DNA of 64,000 bases from contig OZ243962.1 of assembly GCA_965214625.1 (NCBI GenBank), positions 1,178,001-1,242,000 on the forward strand. Reading direction: 5' to 3'. Source of the DNA: G965214625 sp965214625 (GTDB taxonomy: Bacteria > Pseudomonadota > Gammaproteobacteria > Arenicellales > Poriferihabitantaceae). The notes below the pieces were generated by a model. It made no database searches. It saw nothing but the letters and a program-made list of their open reading frames with translations, and was not told the origin of the DNA. The position numbers were made by a program, and so were the translations under genes. Positions 44,175-53,188 of this stretch are shown here, piece after piece. The first letter of the stretch is position 1; each line of letters begins with the position of its first letter.

Positions 44175-45029
44175 TCAGCCAGAAATCACTTTCTTCATTT
44201 TGTCCAAAGCGGATTTTTCGATCTGCCGAATACGCTCTGCCGAAACGCCGTATTCATCCGCCAACTCATGCAAGGTCGGTTTGTCCTCTTCCAACCAGCG
44301 CCTTGTCACAATGTCTCTGCTCCGTTGATCCAATTTGGACAGCGCCAGCGCCAAGTGCTCAGTCGTTTGGGCTGTCTGCTCATGCTGACTGACAACATTC
44401 GCCGGATCGTACCGACTGTCGCCCAGATACTGTGATGGCGCCAGGTGGTCTTCACTGTCATCGTGATCGACAACGGCATCAAATGCTATATCGGTACTGC
44501 CCAGTCGAGATTCCATCTGCCTCACGGTTGCGGTCTCAACATTGAATTCATTGGCCAGTTTTTCCACTTCCTCGTCGTTCATCCAGCCCAACCGCGCTTT
44601 GGACTTTCTCAGATTGAAAAACAGCTTGCGTTGCGCTTTTGTGGTGGCAACCTTGACCATTCTCCAGTTACGCAACACATAATCATAGATCTCCGCTCTG
44701 ATCCAGTGCACTGCGAAAGAAACCAGACGAACCCCCCTGGTCGGGTCATAACGCTTGACCGCCTTCATCAACCCGATACTCCCTTCTTGAATCAAATCGG
44801 TCAGCGGAAGGCCATATCCCATAAATCCTCTCGCCACCTTGACAACATGCCTCAAATGGGACAACACGAGTTCTTTTGCGGCTTCAAGATCACCCTCTTC
44901 CCGATACTTCAACGCCAGCTCATGCTCTCTTTCTGCAGTCAATATCGGTGCTGCATTCACTGCGCGCATGTATGACACCAGATTCTCACTGGTGGAAATG
45001 TTGATCGCAATGGGTAAATTCTGAGTCAT
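44175..45029 (-). CDS. rpoH: RNA polymerase sigma-32 (heat shock) factor
   Basis: 284 residues. RpoH directs transcription of heat-shock genes. Region 2 (LVLSHLRHVVKVARGFMGYG, LPLTDLIQEGSIGLMKAVKR, VSFAVHWIRAEIYDYVLRNW) and region 4 (TLHELADEYGVSAERIRQIE) are clear. The RpoH-specific box QRKLFFNLRK is present. The ribosome site is GAGGAG. Unusually, the promoter (TTGGCA-18-TAAAAT) is contained in a CIRCE element, implying control by HrcA. It is convergent with mrcA. Confidence 0.96.
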   Translation of the reverse strand: MTQNLPIAINISTSENLVSYMRAVNAAPILTAEREHELALKYREEGDLEAAKELVLSHLRHVVKVARGFMGYGLPLTDLIQEGSIGLMKAVKRYDPTRGVRLVSFAVHWIRAEIYDYVLRNWRMVKVATTKAQRKLFFNLRKSKARLGWMNDEEVEKLANEFNVETATVRQMESRLGSTDIAFDAVVDHDDSEDHLAPSQYLGDSRYDPANVVSQHEQTAQTTEHLALALSKLDQRSRDIVTRRWLEEDKPTLHELADEYGVSAERIRQIEKSALDKMKKVISG

Positions 45030-45058
45030 TTATAAACTCCTCTGTTCACTATCAGGTA

Positions 45059-45088
45059 ATTTTAGCACTCAACTCGTTAGAGTGCCAA
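45059..45088 (-). promoter_or_regulatory. rpoH sigma-70 promoter overlapped by CIRCE
   Basis: On the minus strand TTGGCA (45088-45083) and TAAAAT (45064-45059) are 18 bases apart. The -35 box lies in one arm of the CIRCE repeat and the -10 box begins in the other, the typical arrangement at HrcA-repressed promoters. Transcription would start near 45052, about 23 bases before the rpoH ATG. Confidence 0.7.
45062..45088. promoter_or_regulatory. CIRCE element (HrcA operator)
   Basis: TTAGCACTC (45062-45070), nine spacer bases, then GAGTGCCAA (45080-45088). The CIRCE consensus is TTAGCACTC-N9-GAGTGCTAA, so 17 of 18 conserved positions match. It lies 33 bases upstream of the rpoH start codon. Confidence 0.85.
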
Positions 45089-45158
45089 AATATTTATTGG
45101 TTCCATCACGATAGGGACAAAATACACCTATCGCAGCCTCCAAAATCCGGATCGGGGT

Positions 45159-45745
45159 CTAATAGCGGCTTGCCGTGTTGGGACAGTCAATCCTACTTCG
45201 GTTCAGCGTTGATATGCGGGTACGCACAACCTTGCCCCAAGTTTGCGAGTCCGGGTTACGGTTGATATCCTGCTGCATGATGCCGATGACCGCCGGTATG
45301 AGAGATGCCATAATTCGGCTACCGTCCCGGATCTGTTCATGTCCAAAGCCGCTTGGGTAGGTTGTACCGCCATGGAATATCTGGTTGCGCAACGCATAGA
45401 GACGATCGAACACAATCAACAGGACAGTGAGGATGTCTCGTTTCTCCACGGCCCTGTTCGCTCTGCGCACACTATTTGGGAACTTCACCCGCCAATTGTG
45501 CCATCCCGCGCTGATCCCCAGATAGCCTTCCAGAAGGGCTGGAACACGTAGTGATTGTTCAGCAGTTCACGAATCGAGCCGGAGAATTCGTCCCACATGA
45601 TCCTTCCCAGAACATCGGATCGATCCTGCTCCACGACGGATCCGAGAAAGGCCTTGAAGCGGTGGGATCATTGTCCGTCAGTGCGTCCAGCAGTACCCAT
45701 GGGGCTCGCTCAGCGCGAAGGCTTCCAGCGCTTGGACACATCAAT
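45159..45745 (-). pseudogene. Frameshifted HEPN-type protein gene remnant
   Basis: Three minus-strand frames join into one recognisable protein. From the 5' side: ALEAFALSEP (about 45700-45735), then VLLDALTDNDPTA (about 45660-45700), then RFKAFLGSVVEQDRSDVLGR and IMWDEFSGSIRELLNNHYVF (about 45530-45660). After a shift near 45530 comes LGISAGWHNWRVKFPN and finally LYALRNQIFHGG with DGSRIMASLIPAVIGIMQ (to about 45200). The R-N-x-x-x-H-G motif and this overall order are those of a widespread HEPN (Apea-like) protein. At least three frameshifts and the lost N-terminus, cut at the hslU stop, make it a pseudogene. Confidence 0.6.
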
Positions 45746-45748
45746 GAA

Positions 45749-47071
45749 CTACAGGATATATCTCGAAAGGTCCTGATCCTCGACCAGTTCCTTTAGATAC
45801 TGATCGACATAGTCCTCATCCACCGTCAGGTGTTCGCCATATCGGTCCGCCGCCTCGAACGAAATGGTTTCAAGCAGCCGTTCCATGACCGTATGCAACC
45901 GTCTTGCGCCAATATTTTCCGTCTGTTCATTCACCTGCCAGGCAACCTCGGCAATTTTTCTCACGCCGTTTTCAGCAAACTCAAGCGTCATGCCCTCAGT
46001 TGCGATCAGCGCCTCATACTGTTTGGTGAGTGACGCATCCGGTTCGGTGAGAATGCGCGTGAAGTCCTCCGTTGTCAACGCACGCAACTCGACCCGAATG
46101 GGCAGCCGGCCTTGTAACTCCGGAATGAGGTCGGAAGGTTTCGACAACTGGAAAGCCCCCGAGGCGATGAATAAAACATGATCCGTCTTGACCATGCCAT
46201 ATTTCGTCGAGACGGTACACCCTTCGACCAATGGCAGCAAATCCCTCTGCACCCCTTCCCTGGAGACATCAGCTCCGCTGGCTCCCGCGGCCGAACGTCC
46301 GACAATTTTATCGATTTCATCCAGAAAAACGATGCCATGCTGTTCGACTTTTTGCAATGAGGACAATTTGATTTCTTCTTCATTAATCAGCTTCGCCGCC
46401 TCTTCTTCGGTCAACAGCCTCATCGCTTCGGCGATCTTGACGGTGCGTGAGCGTTTCCGATTGCCGCCCATGTTCTGAAACATACCCTGCAGCTGATTCG
46501 TCATCTCCTCCATTCCCGGGGGCGCCATAATTTCCACGCCGATACTCGGACTGCTGATCTCAATCTCAATTTCCTTGTCATTCAGCTTGCCCTCGCGAAG
46601 CAGTTTTCTGAATCGCTGCCTGGCCGCACCCTCAGGATCACTGTCCCCGTCCCGGGCCGGGGGCAGCAGGATATCCAGGACTTGTTCCTCGGCTGCATCT
46701 TCCGCCCTGGGCGTGACCTTTTGCACCGCCTCCTCCCGGTTCATCTTGATCGCCATGTCGACCAGGTCCCGGATGATCGAATCGACCTCCCTGCCGACAT
46801 AGCCCACTTCGGTAAACTTGGTTGCTTCCACCTTGATAAAAGGCGCTTTCGCCAGCTTCGCCAGACGCCTGGCTATCTCGGTCTTGCCAACCCCGGTGGG
46901 TCCGATCATCAGGATATTCTTGGGGGTGATTTCTGCACGCAATGTCTCGTCAACATGCATCCGCCGCCAGCGATTTCTCAGCGCGATGGCAACCGACCGC
47001 TTGGCATCTTTCTGGCCGATAATATATTTGTCCAGCTCCTCGACAATTTCTCTTGGAGTCATTTCACTCAT
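45749..47071 (-). CDS. hslU: ATP-dependent protease ATPase subunit HslU
   Basis: 440 residues. HslU hexamers unfold substrates and feed them to HslV. Walker A is GPTGVGKTEIARRLAKL, Walker B is GIVFLDEIDKI, and the family N-terminus MTPREIVEELDKYIIGQKDA is intact. The intermediate domain (about 110-240) is present. The C-terminus ends LSRYIL, the tail that inserts into HslV. It lies 21 bases after hslV. Confidence 0.96.
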   Translation of the reverse strand: MSEMTPREIVEELDKYIIGQKDAKRSVAIALRNRWRRMHVDETLRAEITPKNILMIGPTGVGKTEIARRLAKLAKAPFIKVEATKFTEVGYVGREVDSIIRDLVDMAIKMNREEAVQKVTPRAEDAAEEQVLDILLPPARDGDSDPEGAARQRFRKLLREGKLNDKEIEIEISSPSIGVEIMAPPGMEEMTNQLQGMFQNMGGNRKRSRTVKIAEAMRLLTEEEAAKLINEEEIKLSSLQKVEQHGIVFLDEIDKIVGRSAAGASGADVSREGVQRDLLPLVEGCTVSTKYGMVKTDHVLFIASGAFQLSKPSDLIPELQGRLPIRVELRALTTEDFTRILTEPDASLTKQYEALIATEGMTLEFAENGVRKIAEVAWQVNEQTENIGARRLHTVMERLLETISFEAADRYGEHLTVDEDYVDQYLKELVEDQDLSRYIL

Positions 47072-47092
47072 GGGTTGGGCTCATCCTTCCGG

Positions 47093-47638
47093 TCAGTTTA
47101 GTTCCAGCGACTCGATGGTCAAATGGTCATTGGTATAAAGACAGATTTTTCCGGCAATCCCAAGCCCCTTTTCCACAATCTCACGGGCACTCAAGTCGGT
47201 ATTTTCCAACAACGCAATCGCGGCAGATTTGGCATAGTCACCCCCGGACCCAATCGCCATCACGCCATGCTCCGGTTCGATCACATCGCCATTGCCGGAA
47301 ATGATCAGCGAAGCATCCTTGGCCGCGACCGCCAGCAAAGCCTCCAATCGTCTCAAGATCCGGTCGGTCCGCCAGTCCTTGGCCAGTTCCACGGCAGCCC
47401 TGACCAGTTGTCCATGGTGTTTCTCAAGCTTGCCTTCAAATCGTTCAAACAGGGTAAATGCGTCTGCGGTGCCCCCCGCAAATCCGGCCAAAACCTGGTC
47501 TTTATATAGCCGCCGCACCTTGCGTGCATTGCCTTTCATCATCGTATTGCCCAGCGAAACCTGACCGTCCCCTCCGATAACGACCTGATTTCCCCGGCGG
47601 ACCGATAAAATGGTGGTACCCCGAAATTGTTTCATCAC
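47093..47638 (-). CDS. hslV: ATP-dependent protease proteolytic subunit HslV
   Basis: 181 residues. HslV is a threonine protease related to proteasome beta subunits. The catalytic threonine becomes the N-terminus after processing before TTILSVRR (residues 8-15 here, a seven-residue propeptide). GDGQVSLGNTMMKGNARKVR and FAGGTADAFTLFERFEGKLE are family marks. It is followed by hslU. No convincing sigma-32 promoter was found upstream. Confidence 0.95.
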   Translation of the reverse strand: MMKQFRGTTILSVRRGNQVVIGGDGQVSLGNTMMKGNARKVRRLYKDQVLAGFAGGTADAFTLFERFEGKLEKHHGQLVRAAVELAKDWRTDRILRRLEALLAVAAKDASLIISGNGDVIEPEHGVMAIGSGGDYAKSAAIALLENTDLSAREIVEKGLGIAGKICLYTNDHLTIESLELN

Positions 47639-47750
47639 ATCCTCATCCGCCGAGCGGCCAAAACCCTACAATACAGCCAGAAGCACCGGTTCATGGCTGC
47701 CCCCACACGCTGCGCTTTCCCGTATTTTCCAATCCATCTGACATACTCCG

Positions 47751-48200
47751 CTACTTGATCAACTTGAGATGAGAAGGCGGCCCCGACCGGGGTTTTTTTG
47801 ACTCCGGCGGCGGCGCTTCGTCCCTTTGAACGGGAGGCGGCACATCGTCACCCTCGAGTTGAAAAAAAATACCCTGTCCGTTTTCTCTTGAATAGATGGC
47901 TAAAACCGCTGCAACCGGAATGGTTATTTTGAACATTTTCCGCGCAAACCGGGCAGAAAACAAAAGATATTCGTTTCCAAGCACCAGTTCATCAACCGAA
48001 CGGGGGTGAATATTGAGCACGATTTGACCATCTGTGACATATTGAGCGGGAACCACCACGCCCGGGGCAGAGACCGCCACCAGAATCTGCGGAGTAAACT
48101 GGTTGTCGATCGCCCATTCATGGATGGCCCGTAATAAATAGGGCTTGGTGGAACTGTTTGAAATACCGTTATCCGCAATGCCGTCGGAATTGTTCGTCAC
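47751..48200 (-). CDS. sspB: ClpXP protease specificity-enhancing factor SspB
   Basis: 149 residues from GTG 48200. SspB binds ssrA tags and tethers the substrates to ClpX. The dimeric tag-binding fold shows as KPYLLRAIHEWAIDNQFTPQ, NIHPRSVDELVLGNEYLLFS and KITIPVAAVLAIYSRENGQG. The C-terminal XB motif that docks on ClpX is recognisable as PPSHLKLIK, preceded by a flexible Pro/Glu-rich linker. It follows sspA. Confidence 0.93.
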   Translation of the reverse strand: MTNNSDGIADNGISNSSTKPYLLRAIHEWAIDNQFTPQILVAVSAPGVVVPAQYVTDGQIVLNIHPRSVDELVLGNEYLLFSARFARKMFKITIPVAAVLAIYSRENGQGIFFQLEGDDVPPPVQRDEAPPPESKKPRSGPPSHLKLIK

Positions 48201-48307
48201 GTTTGTCCCCGAATAAAAATATTACCGCCTGTTGGCATCATCAGGTGGATGACTTTCGATGTCCATGGGCCACCTGATTTGTTTCACGCAACACCCTTAG
48301 ACCACGG

Positions 48308-48949
48308 TTAACGCAACCCTCTTTCCTGTTCGCTCAAGCTATCGTAGAACGTTGGACGGGAAAACAATCGCTCACTGTACTGTCGCAACGAGCCGGCCTG
48401 TTTGGGCAATTCTATGTCAAACCACTCGAGCCGCCACAACAAAGGGCCGAAATAGGCATCCACCAGGGTGAAATCGTCACCCGAAAAATACTTGTTCCCG
48501 ACCAAAACAGTGGTGGACAACGCGGTCAACCCATCCTGCATACTGGCCTTGAGCGGCGCAGGCAGCGTGGGCGGCACGGTCTTCTCGCCCAGTTTACCGA
48601 GTGGTCGTATCCAGTCCCGGATCAGACGCGATACCATCAATCGGGTCTTGGCACGCATGATCGGGTCCACCGGCATCAGCGGAGGGTGAGGGAATCGTTC
48701 ATCCAGATATTCCAGAATGACCGACATGTCATACAGCGCAACATCCCGCTCTAATAGCGTTGGGGTTTCACCGTAAGGATTGAACTCACCTATTTTGGAT
48801 GGGTCGGTCCGCGCCGTGATGTACTCGATATTGCACTCAATATCCTTCTCAAGCAGCACCACTCGACAACAATGACTGAAGACATCAAGTGCCCCCGATA
48901 GCAGCGTCATCGCGGGACGCCGGTCGGTCAATGAGGAATGAATACTCAT
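48308..48949 (-). CDS. sspA: Stringent starvation protein A (GST-like)
   Basis: 213 residues. SspA has a glutathione S-transferase fold without known enzyme activity and binds RNA polymerase to help transcription in stress. The start at 48949 aligns with the E. coli N-terminus (a short leader, then MTLLSGALDVFSHCCRVVLL). PYGETPTLLERDVALYDMSV, ILEYLDERFPHPPLMPVDPI and RTKTR-like RAKTRLMVSRL are characteristic. It lies between petC and sspB, the common gammaproteobacterial order. Confidence 0.92.
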   Translation of the reverse strand: MSIHSSLTDRRPAMTLLSGALDVFSHCCRVVLLEKDIECNIEYITARTDPSKIGEFNPYGETPTLLERDVALYDMSVILEYLDERFPHPPLMPVDPIMRAKTRLMVSRLIRDWIRPLGKLGEKTVPPTLPAPLKASMQDGLTALSTTVLVGNKYFSGDDFTLVDAYFGPLLWRLEWFDIELPKQAGSLRQYSERLFSRPTFYDSLSEQERGLR

Positions 48950-48973
48950 GGGGTCGTTGAATCCCGCGCGCAG

Positions 48974-49720
48974 CTAGTGGATATCCCGCCAGTATTCCTT
49001 CTTGAGTGCATAGGCCAGCACGCCAAACACCGCCAAAAACAGCATCACCCAAACGCCGTACTTTACACGCACCATCTTGGCAGGCTCGGCCACATAGACC
49101 ATGAAGTTGGTCAGATCCCTCATCGCCTCATCATATTCCTGCGGGGTCATCGTTCCCGGTCTCACCATCTCGAATGTGTCAAACACTTTGGATTCGATAC
49201 CTTGCTCGTCGGTGACGGTCTTGAAGACCGCTCGCTGCAACCCCTGCAGTTCATAGAGGGCATGGGGCATCGCCACATTTTCAAACACCACGTTATTCCA
49301 TCCGCTGGCCGTTGTCTCATCCAAGTAAAAGGTTCGCAGGTAATTATACAGCCAGTCCGCTCCCCTCAGTCTCCCGGTGAGTGAAAGATCCGGTGGCGCC
49401 ACACCACCAAACCAGTCCGCCGCATCCTTTTGCGGCATCGTGGTAGTCATCAAATCACCGATTTTCTGGTTGCTCAGCAACATGTTCTTCCTGACAACGT
49501 CTTCGGGGATCTCCAGGTCGGCCGCCATCCGGTTGTACCGCATGTACTGTGCGCTGTGGCAGGAAAGACAATAGTTGACAAACAACTGTGCCCCTCTTTG
49601 CAGCGACACCTTGTCCTTGAGGGAGATTTCTACCGGGTCCAGCGCCATTTTCGGGGCCGAGGCGGCCATCCCGATGACCGGAGCGAGCATCAACATTAAC
49701 GCAACGAATCTGATGATCAT
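48974..49720 (-). CDS. petC: Ubiquinol-cytochrome c reductase, cytochrome c1 subunit
   Basis: 248 residues. Signal peptide (about 1-20), then a haem c site CLSCH (residues 51-55), the axial-ligand region in NVAMPHALYELQG (Met ligand candidates nearby), and a C-terminal membrane anchor (about 222-240, GVWVMLFLAVFGVLAYAL). It accepts electrons from the Rieske protein and passes them to soluble cytochrome c. The gene overlaps petB by 4 bases (49717-49720). Confidence 0.95.
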   Translation of the reverse strand: MIIRFVALMLMLAPVIGMAASAPKMALDPVEISLKDKVSLQRGAQLFVNYCLSCHSAQYMRYNRMAADLEIPEDVVRKNMLLSNQKIGDLMTTTMPQKDAADWFGGVAPPDLSLTGRLRGADWLYNYLRTFYLDETTASGWNNVVFENVAMPHALYELQGLQRAVFKTVTDEQGIESKVFDTFEMVRPGTMTPQEYDEAMRDLTNFMVYVAEPAKMVRVKYGVWVMLFLAVFGVLAYALKKEYWRDIH

Positions 49721-50949
49721 TTTGTTAACCTCTCAGGAACAGGTCGGGTTTTGTCCGCTTTGCTATAAAAGGGCATCAGTAGAAAAAACGCGAAATAAAT
49801 GACCGTGAATATCTGCGCCAGCGTGGTCAACACGCCGGTCGGTGGCTGCGTACCCAGATACCCCAACACGAGAAAGGAAATCGCAAACAGGGTCAGGAAT
49901 GATTTGAACATCCATCCCTTGTACCGGATCGACTTGACCGGACTGCGGTCAAGCCACGGCAACAGAAAAAACACAACGATCGCCGCCCCCATGACCAACA
50001 CTCCCCATACCTGCGTGCCCGCAAAGCTGGGAACCGCCCTTAAGATGGCGTAATACGGCGTAAAGTACCACACCGGTGCAATATGCTCGGGCGTCTTTAA
50101 CGGATTCGCCGGTTCAAAATTCGGTTGCTCAATAAAATACCCGCCCATTTCCGGGAAAAAGAACACAATCGCAAAAAAGACCGCCATAAAGCCCACCAAC
50201 ACCATGAGATCCTTGACCGTATAATACGGATGGAAAGGAATGCCATCGGCGGGTGCCTTTTCATCCCATTGGTTTCCTTTCGGCCCTTTCTTTATTTCGA
50301 CGCCATCCGGATTGTTGGAGCCGACTTTGTGCAGCGCCACAATGTGCAGGAAAACCAGCCCCACCAAGATAAACGGAATCAGATAGTGAAATGCGTAGAA
50401 ACGGTTTAATGTGATATCGGAAATGACATAGTCGCCGCGTATCCATTCCGACAAGGGACCGCCGATCAGCGGCAGGGTTTCGAACAGATTGACAATCACC
50501 TGCGCCCCCCAGTATGACATTTGCCCCCAAGGCAGCAGATAACCGAAAAAAGCCGTTGCCATCATTGCAACGTAAACGATCATGCCGAAGATCCATACCA
50601 GTTCTCGGGGATTGCGATACGATCCGTATAACAATCCACGAAACATATGGAGGTACACAACAATAAAAAACAGTGAGGAACCGGTGGAGTGCATATATCG
50701 GACAAACCAGCCGCCCCAGACATCCCGCATAATGTATTCAACCGACGCAAAGGCCAGTTCCGCATCCGGCTTGTAGTTCATCGCCAGCAAGATGCCGGTG
50801 ATAATCTGCAGCACCAGAGCCACCATCGCCAGGCTGCCGAAGAAATACCAGAAATTGAAGTTACTTGGAGCATAGTACTCCGACACGTGTTCCTTGAACA
50901 CCTTGGTCGCTGGAAATCGCTCATCCAGCCACGCCATGAAACTCTTCAC
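49717..50949 (-). CDS. petB: Ubiquinol-cytochrome c reductase, cytochrome b subunit
   Basis: 410 residues with eight membrane helices. Haem ligands are the paired histidines in helices B and D (MHSTGSSLFFIVVYLHMFRG, FYAFHYLIPFILVGLVFLHI). The Qo-site PEWY equivalent reads APVWYFTPYYAIL, so the usual PEWY is P-V-W-Y, as in a number of proteobacterial proteins. It is part of the inner-membrane bc1 complex. It overlaps petA and petC by 4 bases each, giving a tight operon. Confidence 0.95.
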   Translation of the reverse strand: MKSFMAWLDERFPATKVFKEHVSEYYAPSNFNFWYFFGSLAMVALVLQIITGILLAMNYKPDAELAFASVEYIMRDVWGGWFVRYMHSTGSSLFFIVVYLHMFRGLLYGSYRNPRELVWIFGMIVYVAMMATAFFGYLLPWGQMSYWGAQVIVNLFETLPLIGGPLSEWIRGDYVISDITLNRFYAFHYLIPFILVGLVFLHIVALHKVGSNNPDGVEIKKGPKGNQWDEKAPADGIPFHPYYTVKDLMVLVGFMAVFFAIVFFFPEMGGYFIEQPNFEPANPLKTPEHIAPVWYFTPYYAILRAVPSFAGTQVWGVLVMGAAIVVFFLLPWLDRSPVKSIRYKGWMFKSFLTLFAISFLVLGYLGTQPPTGVLTTLAQIFTVIYFAFFLLMPFYSKADKTRPVPERLTK

Positions 50950-51539
50950 GCCAACCCCCCATCTTCGCCGATTTGAAGCACGGTCTCCGTCAGATATTGA
51001 TGCGGCGGCACAACGAGATTGCTCGGTGCCGGCACACCACTGTATACCCGCCCCGACATATCAAACTTTGACCCATGACAAGCACACAGGAACCCCCCTT
51101 TCCAATCCGCATCGAAGGCCACCGCTCCGATGTCCGGCTGATAGCTTGGAGAACAACCCAGATGGGTGCAGATACCGACCAGCACCAGGATCTCCTCCTT
51201 AATGGAACGATACAGGTTCTTTGCATAAGCGGGTTGTTGGCGGCGCTCGGAATCAGGATCGAGCAAAATAGGATCGAGTTCCGACAAATGTGCCAACATT
51301 TCCTTGGAACGGCGGATAATCCAGACCGGCTTGCCCCGCCATTCGACCGTCAGTTGCTGTCCAGACTCCAGTTTGCTGATATCAACCTCGACCGGTGCAC
51401 CGGCCGATTTGGCTCTCTCGCTGGGGACCAGGCTGCCCGCGAAAGGAATCGCCATGCCCACCGCGCCGGCCAGACCGACACCGGTCGTCGCGACAGTCAG
51501 CAAACGTCGTCGTTCCGAATTTACATGCTCGTCCGCCAT
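50946..51539 (-). CDS. petA: Ubiquinol-cytochrome c reductase, Rieske iron-sulfur subunit
   Basis: 197 residues. A twin-arginine-type N-terminus (SERRRLLTVATTGVGLAGAV) leads into the membrane anchor. The 2Fe-2S cluster ligands are in CTHLGC (Cys124, His126) and CACHGS (Cys152-His155 region). It transfers electrons from ubiquinol to cytochrome c1. It is first in the petABC operon. Confidence 0.96.
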   Translation of the reverse strand: MADEHVNSERRRLLTVATTGVGLAGAVGMAIPFAGSLVPSERAKSAGAPVEVDISKLESGQQLTVEWRGKPVWIIRRSKEMLAHLSELDPILLDPDSERRQQPAYAKNLYRSIKEEILVLVGICTHLGCSPSYQPDIGAVAFDADWKGGFLCACHGSKFDMSGRVYSGVPAPSNLVVPPHQYLTETVLQIGEDGGLA

Positions 51540-51915
51540 GTATTACCTCGTTAAAATGGGAAAACCGATTAACAACTCCGGGTCAAGCAGACAACGCCTT
51601 CACCCCAAATCCCGCCACCTGCTGGAAAAGCGCGGATTATAACAAAATGTATAAATAAATTGGGAAAATTACACCACAGAAAATCACACTACGATTGTCT
51701 CGACCGATTGACTGCACCTTGCCGGGGCAGTGGATTCGGACCTGCCCGTCCGCAGAACGCCGCTCACCATTTCGCCTGAATCGGAATTCCCGATCCCAGA
51801 CACCCACTGACCAAGCCGCCCCTCATCGGCAACACACTGCCCGATCAAAAGAGGACTTGTCTTTCAATTTGTCGTATTCTATATGTTCGACCCATGTTAC
51901 TGATTGAAAGAATAG
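51540..51915. other. Divergent intergenic region
   Basis: About 375 bases between petA and the SDR gene. On the minus strand a TATAAT near 51635-51640 could be the petA -10 box; a matching -35 is poor. No gene, repeat or clear terminator. Confidence 0.35.
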
Positions 51916-52731
51916 ATGCAAATTAAAAACAGTGTGGCCGTGGTCACTGGGGCAACCGGTGGTATCGGCCTGGCCATCGTCCGGGCACTCGTCGACAAGG
52001 GCGCGAAAGCGGTGGCCATCGTCGACCTGTCAGATCGCTGCACGACGATCTCCGAACAGATTAATGAGGCCCTAGGGACGGAGGTGACTCTGCCATTTCA
52101 AGGGGATGTGACCGACCAACGCTTCAGGGAAACGGTCTTTTCTGAAATGGCAGATCGCTATCAATACGTGCAGATATGTATTCCCGCGGCCGGCGTCCTG
52201 CGCGATGCCATGGCGGTCAAACTCAATCCCGACAGCGGAAAGGCGGAACTTTATCCGGAACCCCTGTTCAGGCAGGTGCTCGACGTGAATCTGACGCATC
52301 CCACGTACTGGGCCATGCAACTGATCGCCGGCATGGCCGAATACCGGGCACAACGGGGTCTTGGTCAATGGCAATCCGATGAATCGATCCAGGGATCCAT
52401 CGTACTGATCGGCTCGGTCTCATCTCGAGGTAACCGGGGGCAAGTCTCCTACGCCGCCACAAAATCCGGGCTCAATGCGGTCGCCAGCACGCTCAATGTC
52501 GAAGGCCTTTATCACGGCGTGCAGGTAAAAATCATTCATCCGGGGTTGGTTGACACCGCGATGGTCGAATCCATCCCGGACCACTATTTCGAAAGCAGAC
52601 TCAAGCCCCTGGTGGGGCTCGGCCGCCTGATTCAGCCGGAGGAGATTGCACAGGCCGTCCTCACGCTGATTGAAAACCCGGTAATCAGTGGTCCGCTTTG
52701 GGCAGATGCCAGCCTAAGATCACTGATATGA
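51916..52731 (+). CDS. Short-chain dehydrogenase/reductase
   Basis: 271 residues. A classical SDR: cofactor motif TGATGGIG (about residues 12-19), the NAG-like segment reading AAGVLRDAM, catalytic Ser in LIGSVSSRG and the SYAATKSG catalytic Tyr/Lys pair. Asp residues after beta-strand 2 (IVDLSD) suggest NAD rather than NADP preference. Family proteins reduce or oxidise many alcohols and ketones; FabG-like activity is possible but no fatty-acid gene is nearby. The substrate is unknown. It precedes the pterin dehydratase gene. Confidence 0.85.
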   Translation: MQIKNSVAVVTGATGGIGLAIVRALVDKGAKAVAIVDLSDRCTTISEQINEALGTEVTLPFQGDVTDQRFRETVFSEMADRYQYVQICIPAAGVLRDAMAVKLNPDSGKAELYPEPLFRQVLDVNLTHPTYWAMQLIAGMAEYRAQRGLGQWQSDESIQGSIVLIGSVSSRGNRGQVSYAATKSGLNAVASTLNVEGLYHGVQVKIIHPGLVDTAMVESIPDHYFESRLKPLVGLGRLIQPEEIAQAVLTLIENPVISGPLWADASLRSLI

Positions 52732-52816
52732 ACCGGCTTACTGTCTCTCCAACCACGCTTGCCGCGATGCTGACGACCTGTCGTGGACAACCATCTATTC
52801 AATCCGTTTGCCACCC

Positions 52817-53143
52817 ATGATAAACCGAACCGTCCTCGACGAAGAGGCTCTTGAAACCGCCCTAAAGACACTGAACCAGTGCAACATACATCCGTGGAAA
52901 CGGAGAGACCGGACACTGCAGAAGCAATTCCGTTTCCGTGATTTCAGCGAAGCATTCGGATTCATGACACAGGTGGCTCTGGCGGCCGAGAAAATGGATC
53001 ATCATCCGGAATGGTCCAATGTCTACAAGGATGTCCAGGTGACCCTGGTCACGCATCACACCAGCAGTATCACCAACCTTGACATCGAACTCGCCGGGAA
53101 AATGGACCAGATTGAGAAAGCCTACCATTCCCAATCCGACTGA
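52817..53143 (+). CDS. phhB: 4a-hydroxytetrahydrobiopterin dehydratase (PCD/DCoH family)
   Basis: 108 residues from ATG 52817 (a TTG at 52808 is in frame). The enzyme dehydrates pterin-4a-carbinolamine. The active-site motif EKMDHHPEWSNVYKDVQVTL is intact, followed by THHTSSITNLDIELAGKMD. No phenylalanine hydroxylase is in the window, so the pterin source is unknown; the PCD fold also occurs in molybdopterin-linked roles. The gene lies 45 bases before the nuclease gene. Confidence 0.9.
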   Translation: MINRTVLDEEALETALKTLNQCNIHPWKRRDRTLQKQFRFRDFSEAFGFMTQVALAAEKMDHHPEWSNVYKDVQVTLVTHHTSSITNLDIELAGKMDQIEKAYHSQSD

Positions 53144-53188
53144 TCGGGAGATCTGATTGTCGTCTTGCAGATCCGTGATCAAGGCACG

